This document shows, in pieces, positions 22,719-38,800 of a stretch of DNA of 64,000 bases (its first letter is position 1; each line of letters begins with the position of its first letter). The position numbers and the translations under genes are program-made. Origin of the DNA: Epiperipatus broadwayi (Eukaryota > Onychophora > Udeonychophora > Euonychophora > Peripatidae); NCBI GenBank assembly GCA_028023455.1, contig JAQFVV010006221.1:703001-767000 (forward strand), in the 5' to 3' direction. The notes beneath the pieces are model-generated. The model did no database searches and was not told the DNA's origin. It saw only the letters and a list, made by a program, of their open reading frames with translations.

Positions 22719-25700
22719 CTTCGTTCATTAATAATTGTGACAGTATTTTAAAGTAAGATAGATATACATTTATTTGTAAGAATATATTATTACAATCTTT
22801 AATAAAAAGCTATTACTCTATTCACATCTCTGTAGGATCTCATTTATGCTTTAGAAATGAAAATTTCACTCGGTATATTTTGCTACAGTAATCTTACGCA
22901 GGCCCATGTAATCAGAGGCTGTTATATGGTTGTATTACATTCAAATCCTGAAACTAATTTTTAGCTATCAGTCTTGGTTAATGCTTTTCATATAATATAA
23001 TTGAGTCTATTGCAAAATTATTTAAATTTTTATAATGATATTATTTTTCAGTAGAAGTTGGAAATTTTTATATGATTTTTTTAAAATCAGCATAATAAAA
23101 CAAAACATAACCATTCATCGAAATTTCACTAAAATTTCAAATTTTAATAATTAATATTCCTCTAAGTTTCAGTAATTTCCTAACTATAAAATGGCATAAT
23201 CTTTGCACAGTATATTCTATATATATATATTCTAGCATAATATTTTGGTACAAACACCATAGGTAAAGTGTGAACTGTTTATAAAAATTTTTTTGATTGT
23301 ATACTTTATTGTAAATAGGTAGATCAAGTGAGGTTTAAAACCAAAGATAAACTATCATAAAGTCAATACTCAGTGGGATAATCTTTTTTTAAAGACTAAA
23401 TATTATTAAAAAAAGTAATTGGGAATGAGATTGAAATCGGACAGTACCAGTAAACAAATGCGCATTTTCTTTATAACAATTTAAAAAAAAAAAAGATTAA
23501 TGACTTGTTTAGTGATGGCTGTAAACCATGTTGGCACAGAATAGTGTTTGTTTAATAAACAGTATGTGATACCATAAGTAGTCCAAACGTTATTAAAATA
23601 TAATATTTACAATAAATTCAAAAAATATAAACTGTCTGTTAAATCAGCAAAAATACTAGTAGTTACAAATATATAAAAATTTTATTACATTTACATATAA
23701 ATGCGCATGCGCTTGTATGAATAATATTTACAAAATTAGATAAGTGTGTTAGAAAGACCAACAAAACAATTCATTAAAAAATCAGATAATTAAATGCTTA
23801 GCTTTAGTAAATGCATATGAAATAATAGAACACAAAACCTAACAAAATTATTGGCATTAAAATATTTGTGAAACTTTATTGAGTTAATAATATTTATTGA
23901 CAAAAACTTATTACTCTAAGAGGATAATTGAGATTATAAAAAGAATATGTATTTCATTTTTTTAAATAATAAATTGATGTAAAATATTCTATTTTAGTTA
24001 TTTTGTATTTCAAAATGATTACTGATTTGTGCCAATTGAGGGAAAACCCTAAAATCTCACTTGATTATTTAGTGCTATGGAACATCCTGGAAATCTATAA
24101 AACAAGATGCATTGTGGGAAAATTTGACATCATCTTAAAAAATTATAAACACTGGCAAATTTAAAATGAAAGGACATCCTTTAGAATTTTCAGGCAGTCA
24201 GTACTCTGTTGTGATTTATTCAAAACTGTCATATTATACTGACCTACATAAAGATGGCTGGGTAGAGCACTTACCTTGGGAATATGTCCAAGATAGTCCA
24301 GGTCTCTGCCCCATTCTAATAACATCAATGGATGTGCTAAATTGAAATATAAAAGGAAAAACAACATATTGATTTAAATCTTCAGTCAAGAAAATTTGAA
24401 ATTTGTAATATTGAAATTCTAACATGTCCTTTTAAATTTGTCTAAAGGATTACAATGCTAAATTGTATTTCTTCAATTGTAAAAGAATATGCTTTTAATA
24501 TTTGTGTCATTAAAAATGGGAGTTGTTACTCCAGGATTTAACCAGCAAATGCAGCATTTGATAAACAATTACGGAAATGTCTCTTATCTGAAAATAAATA
24601 ATACATTGCTAGTCAAAAGAAACAACTGAAATAGTTTCTTTAATTAAATCATCATAGGGACAAATTCAGAAAAGTGATCTGCGAATTTGTCTGATTAAGG
24701 TGTTACTTGAAGATTTTATTTTATTTTAAATACATTCAACCATCAAAAGAATTAAGAGAAACTATAGATATTCCAAGATATATGTTTAATATTAGAAATA
24801 AAAATTTGCCATGATAAGATTAATTCAATTGGGATTATTTTGATCTTCAGTAAGTTTGAATAATAGTGCTACAAATAGTTACATATGCTATTGTTCATGA
24901 GTCCTATTATTGATAAGTTTGGGAATGTTTGATATTGAGTGCCATGTAAACTTTATATGAATAATGTGTTCTTTATTTGTGTTTTAATTAAAATTCTAGT
25001 AGGTTATTAGAGTAATAAATATATCAAATCTGATGTATAGTTTCGGTGGAAAGCCAGATAGTATAATTAATATTCAGTATTTAAAAAGGTGAAGTCTGAC
25101 AGATTAGTGAGAGTGAATACATTTTAAATCTTTTATGTTGGAGAGATTATGTTCTTAACTATTATTTTATTTATATTTAAGTAAATATTAAATTATATTT
25201 TATCATTCGCTGGTTTTTCACATACTTTTCTCAATCCATGTTTGAGCAAATATCATCTTAAGTAAGTAGTAAAACTTCTCAGAATAAGGATCTATTTATA
25301 TTTGGCTCACTGAATATTACTGTTAAAATATATGCTTGGAATAAATTAACAGTTGCAAAGTGAGATTTGCCTTCGTGCTGTAATTCATATACCATTTCCA
25401 TCAGCATGGTGAGAAAATATTAAAATACTTTATCCCATATAAAGACACTTTATCTTATTGTATATTCAAAGTGAAAATGTGATAAAACACTGCAATTAAT
25501 TTCCTTCAACATGTATGTCATATTGCCACACATTTATCATGATTCTATAAACCAAATGTAGATATAATTAATACACCACATACACCTTTAAAAGAACAGT
25601 AACATTTAGCTTTAGTATTAATTATATGGTGAGAATTATTGTTATATATTATATATTTGTTATTACATGAAATAAACAATTTTGTTAATTTTAAAATCAT

Positions 25701-26772
25701 ATGTTTTTATTTTATAATCATTATTTTAATACAATTTAAATTCAGGTCATGCTATCACACTATTGCTTTATCTAATGTTACATTTAAATATTTTATTATA
25801 GTTGTTATTTGAACCTAATTAGGAAGTTAAAGGTGTACCTAAAATTCCTTATATGTATATTTACCTTTACCGTATTAAATATTTATTAAAGAAATGACCC
25901 TGAGAAAATTAGTACTAATAAATGATTATAAATATAAAGACTGAAATTATGTAAATTATGATTAGATAAAGCAAAATTATATAAGCCTGAAATTATTTAA
26001 TAATAAAACACTAATTGTTAATGTAATAAAGTTTATATTATATTTTGAAAGTGTAATGGTAAAATTTCAAATCCCTGAGAAATTATATGCTTATATTTAT
26101 TGTTTATGTTTATTTGAGAAATCTAGAGTGAGTGCATTGGTGTGGATTAGGATCTTATAAAGACTCAAACCATATGCGAATGTGTTTTAAATATATGCCG
26201 GCATAATAGGAAGGACGTTTTTAAGCTTCTATCATTCCAATTTCCGTTTTAAAACAATTAACCTCTTACTTATTGTACTTCCAATCAAAAATCAAATTTT
26301 AGAGGTTCCACTATATATAAGTGAAATTATTATGGTGGTAACCCAAGAATTTTCATTGCAAATATAGATTTCTTCGATAAAATCAATCTTTTTTTTTGCT
26401 CTTGCACACATTTGTTAATGTTATTTTCTATATAATTAAAACCATTTAATTAAAAAATATGATTTTAAAATATATAATACATTTTTTTGAACGTTTACAA
26501 TTATTTAGGAAAAGAAAAATTATTTTGGATTTATTTTCAAGTGAATGTAATTTTATTGCAGTCTTCTATATCATCATTTAGTTTCGTTCACTAGTTTTTG
26601 GATTGTTTTAATAAGTGATTTGTTTGTTTATAGAGCTATTAGGTAAATTATAAACATATAAGTCATTTAAATGAATAATTAATAAATAATTTTTGAATAA
26701 AAATGTTTACAAAATTCCATAACATAATATATATTTAATATATTATTTACTCACCTCTATTTGTTTTTTTAG
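22719..26772. other. AT-rich sequence upstream of the first recognised Dlic exon
   Basis: Most likely part of Dlic intron 1. I searched for an exon ending in a TG/GT junction that would supply the start of the split tryptophan codon and found no convincing one. Two chance frames near 24200 overlap on the minus strand. Confidence 0.4.
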
Positions 26773-26846
26773 GGCTACCATTCTTAGTGAAGTACAGACA
26801 AGTAATACAAACAAATTACCATCATGTAAATCTATTTTAGTTTTAG
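26773..26846 (+). CDS. Dlic: Dlic exon: ILSEV segment up to the P-loop
   Basis: Preceded by a T-rich tract and AG (26771-26772), followed by GTAAGT. The first G completes a split codon, most likely TG|G for the tryptophan seen before ILSEV in other animals. Then come 24 codons, [20 protein letters not shown] and ILVL. The last G is the first base of the P-loop glycine. It lies between large introns and is too short to show as a long open frame. Confidence 0.88.
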
Positions 26847-29800
26847 GTAAGTATAAATTTAGATTACATTAAAATTATAGTTTTGACAAAATTATTATTT
26901 TTTTTTAAATTGTAAAGTCTTATATACATTTCATTGGTATTGCTTTGATTTTACAAAATAATTCTTTCCAAAAATAGAGAAGTATCTCAATAAGGATATG
27001 AAGAGTTAGGAAATTTTTTTCAATGATTGGGGGTTATTTCTAATCTGACAAAATTAGAATGCTCAATTTTTCATCTAATGAAAAGAAAAAACATCTCATA
27101 ATCTGAATATAACTTTTTGCAACAAGACTGAAACCACAATTCTACCCTATGCTGTTTAGGAATAATCTTGGAGTGTAGCCTAACTTATTTTCCTCATTTA
27201 TTCTAAAGTTAGATCTAAACTAATTTTTAAGAATAATCTTCTTGGAAAGCTGGCTGGCACTACTTAGGATTGTGATGCAAGTACTTAATATGGACAGATT
27301 TTTTTTATCAGTAGGAAATTTTATTCATGATCTTATTTGGTGAAAAAATGCTACATACTAATCTTCTGGATATTCAATTAAATATTATCATGAGAAATAT
27401 TACTGCTATACTTAGGTCTGCTCTTTTGCAGTGGCTTTCTATTTTTTAACAAATTTCCATCAGACTGTCAAAAAGTAAATAGTGTCATAGAAAACATGTA
27501 AAAAGCTGTTAAGTAGATCAGGATACATTCATCAAATCATTCTGGATGTTCAACCAAAAATCTACATTAGAAGAATTATGACTTAAAAAATAGATTTCTT
27601 ATAGGTTCCAAACAAATTCCTTTTTTTAGATCCAAGAATGAAGACTGGATTTGATCTTTCCAGATGTTACTGGAATCTCCTCAACAGATTCAGAACCATC
27701 CACGATTGTTATATTGATTTCTTCATTTTAGCAGCCACTGATCTGAGAAGATGTGGACAAACGTAAAACATGAACCACCTAGCTAATGACTGTCAAATCT
27801 ACGGTTTCTGTGGCAGAATTGAATTATTTAATAAAGCCACTAGTAAATCTATGTCCTGGTTGAAATCTCTATGATGCTTTATGATATTTTGTTAATAATT
27901 AATTTTTCTTTAAAAAAAAAAAATTTGCATGCTAAATAAATAATTTTGCTTTTATTCTAAATTTAATTAAATAAAGATTATCATGCCTATTTAAAAAGTC
28001 GTACTTAAAAAAAATTTTATCATATGAATTTTGATTATGATATTTAACATTTTGAAAGTTGCATTTATTTTTCTGCCAATTGATAAATTTTTCTCTTGTA
28101 TTATGACGTTATAAATTATTTTTAACAGTGACTTATGATAGTCCATTTGTGAAAAATATTCATTATTTTAAAAATTTATTTGATGCCCTGTTGTAAATTT
28201 TATTACACACAACAGTCAATACTTAGGATATATTCCTAAAGGTTAGGGCACTAGACCAAACAACTGCAAACAATTACTTAATAGTAAGCTAAAATTAGAT
28301 AAATAAAAATACAGATATGTAAAATAAAGCGGTTCTGAATTTTATTGTATCAGATGTTTATAAATATAAAAAGTATAATTTTTTAAACATTACAAATAAT
28401 AATTTTATAAAATGATTACTATATTTGTAATTTTATTTTTAATAAAGAGCTAATCTAATTATTAATCTGTTTTTTTTTTTCCTTTATTCATTATTAAGCT
28501 AAACATTTTTTAATTAGAAAAGTTGTTAATTGCAAGACGTCTACTACTTTTATTATTTAATATTATTTAAAAATTCTGTAAGTAGAAATAAATGTTTTGA
28601 AGAACATATTCAGTGTCTAAATTTTTTAAATATAGTATTAAACATATGTACTACAAATATAATCGGTTCTATACAATGCAGAGATAATTCAGCAAATTTT
28701 CAAGATTTTTTTTTTTTAAAACATAAATGTAAAAAAATTCAAGAATATTATGAAAATGCTTATCATGTCATTTAAAAATTCTTAGTTACTAATGTTATAA
28801 TTTGCATTAATTTTTATTATTGACTCGAGTTCTAGTAACATTTCAAATGATATTAACCTATTTTTTCAGCTGAAAAGTCTTATTCTAACTTTAATGGTTA
28901 GCAAGAAAGGACTTAGATAATAATATTGATGTTTAGTGTCATGCTGGTAAATGAAAAACCTTTTCATTTAATAAAAATAAGACTCCTATAGATAGTAATT
29001 TAGATATTTCTAAAAGTTAATTTTTGGATAGTCAATGGAATTTGATTAGCAGTTCACCAAAATATGTTTGACACTATTCCAAAATACTCAGTAAAGACTG
29101 ACCTTTCATCATAATTTTTTCAGATTGAATACCAAAACTTGATAATGTTTTATATGCCAGAGGTTTGGAGACATCCCAACCCCTTTTTATCTATAGCATT
29201 GATTCTGAAGTAAGGATTTAAATTTTTACTAATATGTTATATGTGGATTATTTATATCTTTTATAATAAGATGATCTTATAATATTTGTAGATGGAAGAA
29301 TATTGCTATTAATCATATTTTCTGATTATTATTTATAAGTCATAATAGAAGAAAATACTATAGGTTTAATACAAATTTTCTGAAACCTACGCTTTCAAAT
29401 ACTATATATTTTCCAAAAACTTTTAAATCAACAATCATAACATTGAAAAAATATATTCAAAGACTACAAGATCATGTCAAAACTGTTTATTTTTATATTA
29501 TATAATTAATTATAATATATACTAATTCTCAACAGTATGACGTTTAAAAACAAAAAAATTGCATTTCTATGCTGACCGTTATGGCATTGAAAAAAAAAAT
29601 ATAAAACTACAATTACTACACCAAACTCAATATTGAAATGGAAAAATTATTAAAAGATTATACTATAATATATATTAATTCTCATCAGTATGACATTTAA
29701 AAGCAAAAAATGTGCAATTTTATGTTAAAAGTTCATTTTCAAAACAATTAAGATCAGAAGAAAAAAAGAACATCACATCAGATTCTAATTTCCAGGAATA

Positions 29801-32800
29801 TTTATATCAATAGTTATGAACTAACAAGATAAGTGCGAACAGAGTACAGTAATTTGTTGTACAAGCAAAAATTCATTTTCAAAACAAATAAGAGCAGAAG
29901 AATCATGGTAACGGTTTCTCATGTCCATGTATGGTACATTATCCACTTGGATATAATTACTCTTTTATGGAAAAGTTAAATTATTCAGAAAAAAAAATTA
30001 AAAACAAATCAACTGTGCCTGTTATTGGTTCTTAATTATGTATGGAATATAAAAGCCAAAAGTTTATAATTCTTTGCCAAATACTTATTCTCTAAATATT
30101 AACAGAAAACATTAAATCATTTTTTGAAACAACATACATGTGCAAATTTTATAATTGTGTCAAATTTTTGATCACGTGCATTGTGACATTTTTTCGTAAT
30201 CAAATAAATGTAATTAATTTTTGTTATTTGATTTTTTTAAAGCAATATTCATTAATAAACTATTCTAATATATTTAATTTTGTTCAAATCTCTTTTTTAA
30301 AACAATATTCACTAATAAATTAAATAATTATTAAAAGTTTTTAATGTAAACAATGTATTTCTGCTTAAAGTTTTATTTTACCCACATTTAATTCTGAAAT
30401 CATATATATTAGAATTTTATAAGTTTCCAAAACTGTTTATAATAAAGTATTGTTTTTCTATGAGAAGAAATTCGAATTCTATTTTTCCCGCATAAATAAA
30501 TCCATAATTATTTCATAAAATGCAATTTTTTTTTAAACATATATTTAATTGTCCCAGAGCAAGTTTATTGTTAAATAAATATTGTGTTTTTTTACTACAG
30601 ATGTTCTTTTTGGCCATTTTAATTGTTATTAACAATTTACATCCAGATTTTTAGCGAATTGTACATTTGATACTACTTCTGTTTCATTTTATTATTTTAT
30701 ATATAGAATAGACAGTATTAAACTGTTTAAATTTCATATTTCTTTAATTATTACTTTTAGTTTTTTTAAATAAAAAATGCAGGCATATATTTTAAGTATT
30801 TTCTCTTTTTAACGTCTAATATCTGGTTAATTTTACATCTGTTTACAATTTGTAAAATTACTATCAAATATTCAGCCATATATGCAATGCAAAATTTTTT
30901 CATAGTCAAATATTGCAATTTAATTAATGAATTTAAATTTATGTCTTATTTTATTTTTAATTGATAAATCATTTTAAAGCAGCAATTACAGAATTTTTTT
31001 CTTTCTTTTACTATTATAATTATAAATATATATTTGAGTGATTTTGTTCAAACTCATAAAATTTCTTAATCTGAAATGAATTGAAAACCAAGATTTTCAA
31101 ATTTTTTTATTCAATCTATATTTAAAAATTAAATGAATATTAATTTACTGCATTATAAAGACCAAGGCCAAACATTCAATGAAAAATTATTGATATAACA
31201 ATAGATTTTGATCAGTAAATGTTTATAAATGCCCTATTTAAGATGGTAACGTATGACAAAATTTTTAATCATAATGTTTAGTCAAATTTTTTCCAGCTAT
31301 TTCTGGATGGTATATTATATTTACTATATTTGGATATTTTTTTTTATGCCCATTAGTAGCAAAGACAGCACTTACCTATTATAGATACTGCAGACCTAGT
31401 TATAACATCTGGCACATGTATTAATTGTAATTATTTCAATGGTTAAATTAAATTTATTACTTTAATATGAACTAAATCATAGTTTTCCAATTTATATAAA
31501 TTAAGAAAGCAAACTAATGATATGGTTTAATGTTCAAATCATTTAAATTTGAGTTGCAAAATTCTTCAAACTCTGTAAATCTGTTGAAAGATCCTCTAAC
31601 CTGTCTTATCTCTATAAGGAATAGTAGTATTAAGCCTTGGAGGATGTTATTCAAGTGGTGAAATTAATATTAGTCCTAGTTTCAGAATTGCTATCATAAA
31701 AAAAAAAGGATCTAAATTATGCTGACAGAAATTAAGTGATAAAGCATATTCAGAAATTAGCAACAAGAACAAAAAATAACTCTTAATTTCCAAATTGAAA
31801 GGAAAGGTTATTAAAACTATATAGATAAATAATACAAAAACTCTGTCAGATAATGAAAATTATTTTACATGAATAAAGCGTGATAAACAGAGCAATTCCA
31901 ATATGTCACCATGATTCTGGTATACAGTACCGAAAGCACTTAGCAAATTGTTGTTTGTGAATAATGTTTTTTGAATTTTGGCTGCTCTGTTTATCACGCT
32001 TTATTCGTGTAGAATAATTTTAAAACTATATAGGAAAATATTACCAAATTCACAACTTCCTATGGGAAAACATTGAAAAAGTTTTGTATGTGAGAATAAA
32101 TAATCCATTTATTTATTATTCATAAAAAGGAAGAAAAATCATTCTGTAACATGATGTGATAGACTGTAATCATTTAAAACCACAATTCTCTTTTATTTTT
32201 GATTGTCACTATGTTTTTCATTTAAAATAAAACAATAAAAAAAGAAAATGATATGTGAATTTTGAATATTGTGATAGTTAGTGAGTTATATTGGCTTATA
32301 AAAATAATACAGGAGATATATTGGCTTGTGGACAGGTTACTTTTTATTCATTTCATGTGATTTTCAAAGAAATATTTTTATCCAGATATCAAATGATGGG
32401 AATAATCACAAAGTTTTAGACAAAAATAAATTTTTAAGTTTGATTGATAAATGCAGAAGGATGCCAATTTTTGTAAGTTCATTCATTTACGCTTTTGTTA
32501 CAGAACAATCAATGTTTTATCCAATAAATAATATTATCATAAATAATAATGAGCACATGCAATACAATACATTAAAAGATAAATAATTTAAATGGTTAAT
32601 GCTTACAAGAAGGTTATAAGAAATTCATTTACTGAAAGTAGTAGAAACAGAGCTTCAATCCATAGACCTTGAATTCCAGAGTCCACAAGTAAAACATTGA
32701 GAGTAATTATGATTAATTTTAATATAATTTTATATTTATTATGTAAATAACAAACATATTTATATTATTAGTTCATTAGTAAATTTATTATATTAAGCCT

Positions 32801-35800
32801 TGAGGTTTTTTTTGTTCTTGTTCCATATTATTAAAATGATCTATTTGTAAGTGTGATTGTCACTACATCTTTATTTGAACTAAAGTTGTTTTTTATTTTA
32901 ATTTAATAGAAAAGTAGAATTCTTATTGTAAACATATATATACATTGTGCACTACTATTTTTCATGGAAAATTATAATTTTAAAAATCTACAAAATCTAC
33001 ATGGGAAATTCTTGTTTACATACAACACTTCAATATTTATATTAATGGAGGGAAGATGTACAGCTTTAAATTTCTATGTAGTACAGTTTAATGTATTTTT
33101 TCATGTACATCTTGTTTAAATTACCAGTTTAATCTGTAAAATTTTATAGATTTTTTTTTTTTGCTTATCACAAATTTTTATGAAGTCTGAAACAACTCTA
33201 TTCAGATTTATATAAATTAAAATCTTATTGTGTTATAAATAGAATTCTTAGATATAATAAAATGCTTAATTCTGTTTAAATCCATTGACAATCTATGAAT
33301 TAATTGTTTGTTATTCATAATGAGAACAAATAATGATTTTTGTCCGTACAAAATAAAGAGTCATTCGTATTCAAATTGATTATTTTTGTTAATTAATGGA
33401 TATATTTGAGAAATCTGTTTTTAGTTTTTGCATTTGTTTATATTTGAAATTAGTAGATAGAAAAACAGTTTTATTATTATTATTTTTTGTCACCATCTTA
33501 ACATAATTTATTCTAGCTTCTCATTTTTAGATCTTTGTTAAAAATTTTAGTAAAGCATTTATGTCATGGCATTTTATTATCTCTTATAAAATTGAAGATA
33601 CTATGTGAAATCAGTGTTATTTTTAACAAAGACTACAATTTAAATTCTTTAAATAGTTGTTGTGGAATTTTTTTTTAAATATTAAATTACAATATTAAGA
33701 AGTGAAAATAATATTTTAAGAAAAAAATGTTCTGCCTTATACTTAGCTTAGTGCACTGCTTTTGACAAATTATTATTTCTAGTCATTGATACTCTAAATA
33801 AAACTATATAATCCAATAGAAATGTATCAAGAATAATCCTTAAGTTTTTTTTTTATGCATTATTCTCTAACAATGCATAAATAAGAAAGAATCTTAAAGT
33901 TATCAATCTTCTTGGTTTTTGTTTATAATGATAAGCATTTAAATTACAAAAAAATGTTTACTATATTTATTTATTTTATTTTAATTTTTTAAAAAAGATC
34001 ATAATTGAATGTTCGGTACACTGTTATATGGTCTTAAAAGATTTTATCCCTTACTTGAATTTTATAAGATCCTTACGTTTTGCTTTCAAGAGGTTCTGAG
34101 ATAATATCACTTATGTTTCGATAACGCAAATAATTCTTTACGATCTGATTATAATGAACTTTCTTTTTAATTAATTTAATTATACTGAAAACTGATCAAG
34201 ATTTTACATATAATTTCTCACATTTTTCCCTCTTTTTTACTATCATTAGGGATACTGCTCAGGGTTTTCTATTCTGCAATTAATACGAATCAGTTTATGA
34301 AAAATCATTTTTAAGTTTTCATTACTTGATGTGTAAAACCATTCACTACAGGTATTGTATCACTATAAGCAGTAGATAATTAGTTATATAGTTTTATAAG
34401 ATAAATGGGATTTCTTATTTTTACAGGAGGATAATTTGCCTACATCGTTTTAGGTTCTCCAGTAAATTTTTAGATTTATCTTTAGTAAATGTGTATCGAA
34501 AATCAGGAATATAATAAATCCATTGTCATCAATTTATGTTCACAGTCACAGTGTTTAATTTATGCAAACTATATCATAGAATGTCAGTAGTTATTGATTT
34601 CATCTCGCACAAATTTCTTCATTTTTGTATCTGTCTTATTCCGTCCTTTCTCATTCATTAATGAAAATTTGTTTATTTTTGGAATGATAGTTTCAAATTG
34701 CTACTGTTATATATATTTATATAACACTTTTCAGAAATAATCTTGATCTGATAGTCCGCAATTTTTTTTTACTTTTAGAAACATTGGAGATTACTGCTAA
34801 AAATAATAGCTTTAATATTATACATTCTTAATATTATTAGCAACAATAGTTTCAATAATGAAAGGGAGCATCTTTTTCTAATGAGTTGAGGATCTTATAA
34901 TCAAAACCCATAGAATAACTTAACTCTACATCATTTGGTAGGACACAAGCATAAATTCATTATCAACTAGACAAATGTGAACATACTATAGAAAAATATT
35001 TTTGACTTCAGTACTCATAATATCTTTGTAAAAAGTTTGTGGCATTCCCCTCCTCCCCCCAAACAAAATCTTAACTTCATCTTTTATTTCAATTTAAATA
35101 ATGTATGACAGTTTTGTGGTCTCTGATAAAAATCATATCGCATATATTTATTAGTTTCTTTTTTTATATCATACATTTTTGATTGCTCTTTAGATTTTTT
35201 TTGTTTTGTTTTGTTTTCTATCAGTTTTTTATCTTACGCATGTTCTTCAAAATTCTTTTATATTTCGGTTTTCACTTAGTAATTTTCTTTTATTAAGAAA
35301 ATTATTGATGTCTAATCAAGACTTTAACCGAGTTAACCCTATTCTTCTAATTTATCTTTTTCATTCTCCAATTTTTTTCTCTTTTTTTAATCTGAATCTT
35401 TGCTTCGTAGATAAATAAAATGTTTAGTATATACTCTATATTTCAAACAAAATATTTAAGCAGCTTCTTTTTTAAACCTAACTTAAATGTATTTCTACTT
35501 GCATTATTAAATAGTCACCTCTTTAAGGACTCAAAAATGTTATTTTTTTATTATTATTTTCTGCTCAACTGCCTTAATCTTTTCACTCCTATTATCTCTG
35601 ACGTTTTTTATTTCTTAATCCTAATCCATAATTTTATACAATCCTTTTTTGTGATTTTCCATATCATTACATTTTCTTATTATCATTTTACAATTATTAT
35701 TGTATTAATTTTCAGTTTCTATTTACATGATGTTTGTTTTTTATCATCATTTTCACTAGTTGCATATATGTGTATTAATCTTAGCTCTCATCATTACCAA

Positions 35801-38800
35801 CATATCATTTATAAAATTATTTATAAATATTTTGTTTTTGTTTCACATGGATTTAAGTATTTATTCTCTTATTTTATTTATCTTTAATAATAGATTCTTC
35901 ATTTTTTTTTTTTTTTCATAGTTTAACATTTTGTGCACCATTTTTAATATTGTATAACTTTTTACATATTAAAAAAGTTTTAGAATTAAATTGTTGAATT
36001 GGATTGGGAAACAAATTGTATTAAAGATTTTTTTTTTTTTTAGGTGATAATGAATCGGGTAAAACAACATTAATTGCAAAATTACAAGGAACAGAAGACC
36101 CCAAAAAAGGATCAGGTTTAGAATATCATTATATTGATGTCCGAGATGAATACAGAGATGGTAATTACCAGTTTTTTTTCTTTCTGAATTATTTTATATA
36201 TCTATTTGAATTTAAAAAATAAATAAATTATATCTATATATATGTTTGAATGAAATGTGCAGCTTGTATATATTATATCTATTCGTGAATGAAAATATAA
36301 TTTAAAATATTAAGCCTTTAACTATTTTTATTTTTTTAAGATCAAACAAGGTTAGGTGTCTGGATTTTAGATGGTGATCCATTTCATGGTAATTTGTTAA
36401 GGTTTGCACTCTCAGAAAATAATTTTCAACACACATTAGTTATACTTGTAGCATCTATGACTACTCCTTGGTCCATAATGGAAACTTTAACAACGTGGGC
36501 AAATATCTTGCAAGATCATATTGATAGGCTGAGGATTTCTTCAGAAGCATTTAAAGAACAACAACAACGATGTAAGTAAATTTCTAAACAGGCTTGATCT
36601 TTGTTGAAGTTTATATAGGATTTATAAATTATTATTTTGCTTTCTAATTATATTTATGCAATATATATGATTTACAAGTTAATGTTATATTTTTTATTTA
36701 TGTACATGTGATGTATATTCATACATGTCTCGACATTTCAAATACAGTTTGATAGGACTATCAATTTGTTTTTTAAAATGAGCTTCTTTGATCTTTTGAT
36801 AAAAGAATAAAATATACAAAATATTATCACAAACTCATGTCTTACACATTATCTTATAAAGAATTTTAAAACTATTATTAAATTAAAAAATTATTAATGA
36901 TGTCTTTGAATTCAGTTTGCAAACTTTATGATAGAAAATTATTCAGATCTGAAGTTCAACTATCAAAATGTATTAAATTTTGTAATGTTTTACATCTGGC
37001 ACATAAGTGATTACCAAAAATCATAAGAATTTTAGGGAATGTTTAAATAGATCTCTTTTTATTCACCTTAAAATATGTGTAAATAATATCTTTGTAAATG
37101 ATTTTTAAAAATTAAAAAAAAAAAAATTTACTTTTAATTTGCTAGAATTACTTGTTTGGTTATTTTAGTCAAGCAAAACATCAACTCATTCTGGTATTTG
37201 ACAAGATATACATCAAATATAAAGAAATAATCAAATAATAACAGATGGTAATGCCACACAATTCCCAATTCCAGAATACTTCTTGCTATATGCCTTTTTT
37301 TTAATGGGAAGAACTATTTTTGATCTATAATTATCTGGTATTCAAGTTTTACATTGTTTAAGTTAATAACTTAAATATTTAAACACTTAATATTTGAAAC
37401 CTAAGACAACTAACTTATATAGTAATATAATGATACTAAATCAATAAATTTATTTTAATGATCTCAATATAAGCTAATTGCAGGCATCTTTGACCCTTTA
37501 GCTTAAGATTATAATGTATCAAAATAGTATCATGAGATTTATTTAATTACATTTAATCTGCATTTGCATCAGTGTGCAATGTGATTAATAATAGTCATTA
37601 CTAAATAATGAATTTGGATATTTTAATTCATTAGTCTGAATAGCATATTGTAAATAAATGATAGCAATAATGCAAAATGTGTTTTTTTATCTAGAAAAAT
37701 TAGTAACTAAAAATTAATCTATTTGACACCATCATCTGATATTCATTGATTAATCGTATTTTCAAGATGGCTTTGGAAGTCACACAAAAAAGACATTATT
37801 GACCTAGAATATCATGACATATATATTTTATATCGTATCAACTTTTATCAAAAAAAAATCAAAGATCTTTGCAGTGCACTTATAAGTGAAATCACTAAAA
37901 TATATAATTCAGGACTATATATCTCAGTTCAAACTGTTAGAATGTTTATATATTTCAAACAGAAAAATATGACATCTTACTGTCTGCTGAAAAGGTCACA
38001 AATCTTCTAAAAGTTATCTGTGTTTTAGTCACATCTAAAAAATTTTTTTTACAACATGAATTTTTTTCATGATATAAAATTAATCTCACACATAATTCAA
38101 AGCTCAATATTGAAGGTACTTTTTTTATTATTTACAAGATGTAATATGAGTCATTTATTTAAACCTATATCTATTTTTAAGAGCTTGTATACAAAGTATT
38201 TTTGGATATTTGTAATGTCAATTTTAAACAGATTGTAACTAAAATGATGACAGTTTTGAACTTGACATTTATTTAAAAAATATATTTATATGATTCATAA
38301 TTTAATAGTGTGATATACGCATGTCACCATTTGAAGTTTCCTTGATTGTTTATGAATATCTGAAAAAGAAAACAATTAAAGATTTTATTGTTTAATAAAT
38401 ATGTTTATTAATTTGGATAAATGTAGAATGAATTGATACTTTTATACCAGTCCATACTCCCTGCAGAATTCTTTTCCTAATCTTGCACTGAGCATGAAGT
38501 GACCAAGATTCAACAGGTAAAGAAATGGATATCAATCTAGCCGATTGTCTGTACTCATGTATATTGGTACTTGCAGCTAAATTGATAGAAAGAGTGGATT
38601 GACAGGACTCTTCCAGTTAAAAACACCCTTTAGTTGATATCTTATTTGAATGCCCGAATATTTAGAACAATGGCAAGTACACACCTTTGAAAAATCTATT
38701 TACAAAATAGACTTTTGCGCGCCACTTCTAGAAAAGAATCAAAAAAATGAATTTTTCACCCTCCTAGAAGGATGTGCAATACCATATGTTCAGCGGAGCA

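Larger units (their letters stand above)
26847..36043 (+). other. Dlic: Dlic intron, 9.2 kb
   Basis: Very AT-rich. Holds degenerate tandem repeats (29500-29905), a TIR mini-element (31857-32021) and a likely LINE remnant (34000-35900). The 81-155-codon frames here are Phe/Ile/Asn/Leu-rich chance frames. No other gene seen. Confidence 0.75.

Noticed and set aside
23700-23720. CRISPR arrays, operons or ribosome binding sites anywhere in the window
   Set aside because: Spliced coding exons, SINEs and LINEs show this is animal nuclear DNA; no regularly spaced repeat with unique spacers was seen.
35420-35887. 155-codon frame, the longest open frame in the window
   Set aside because: Composition is Phe/Ile/Leu/Tyr-rich, as expected from T-rich DNA; the opposite strand looks like a decayed LINE.
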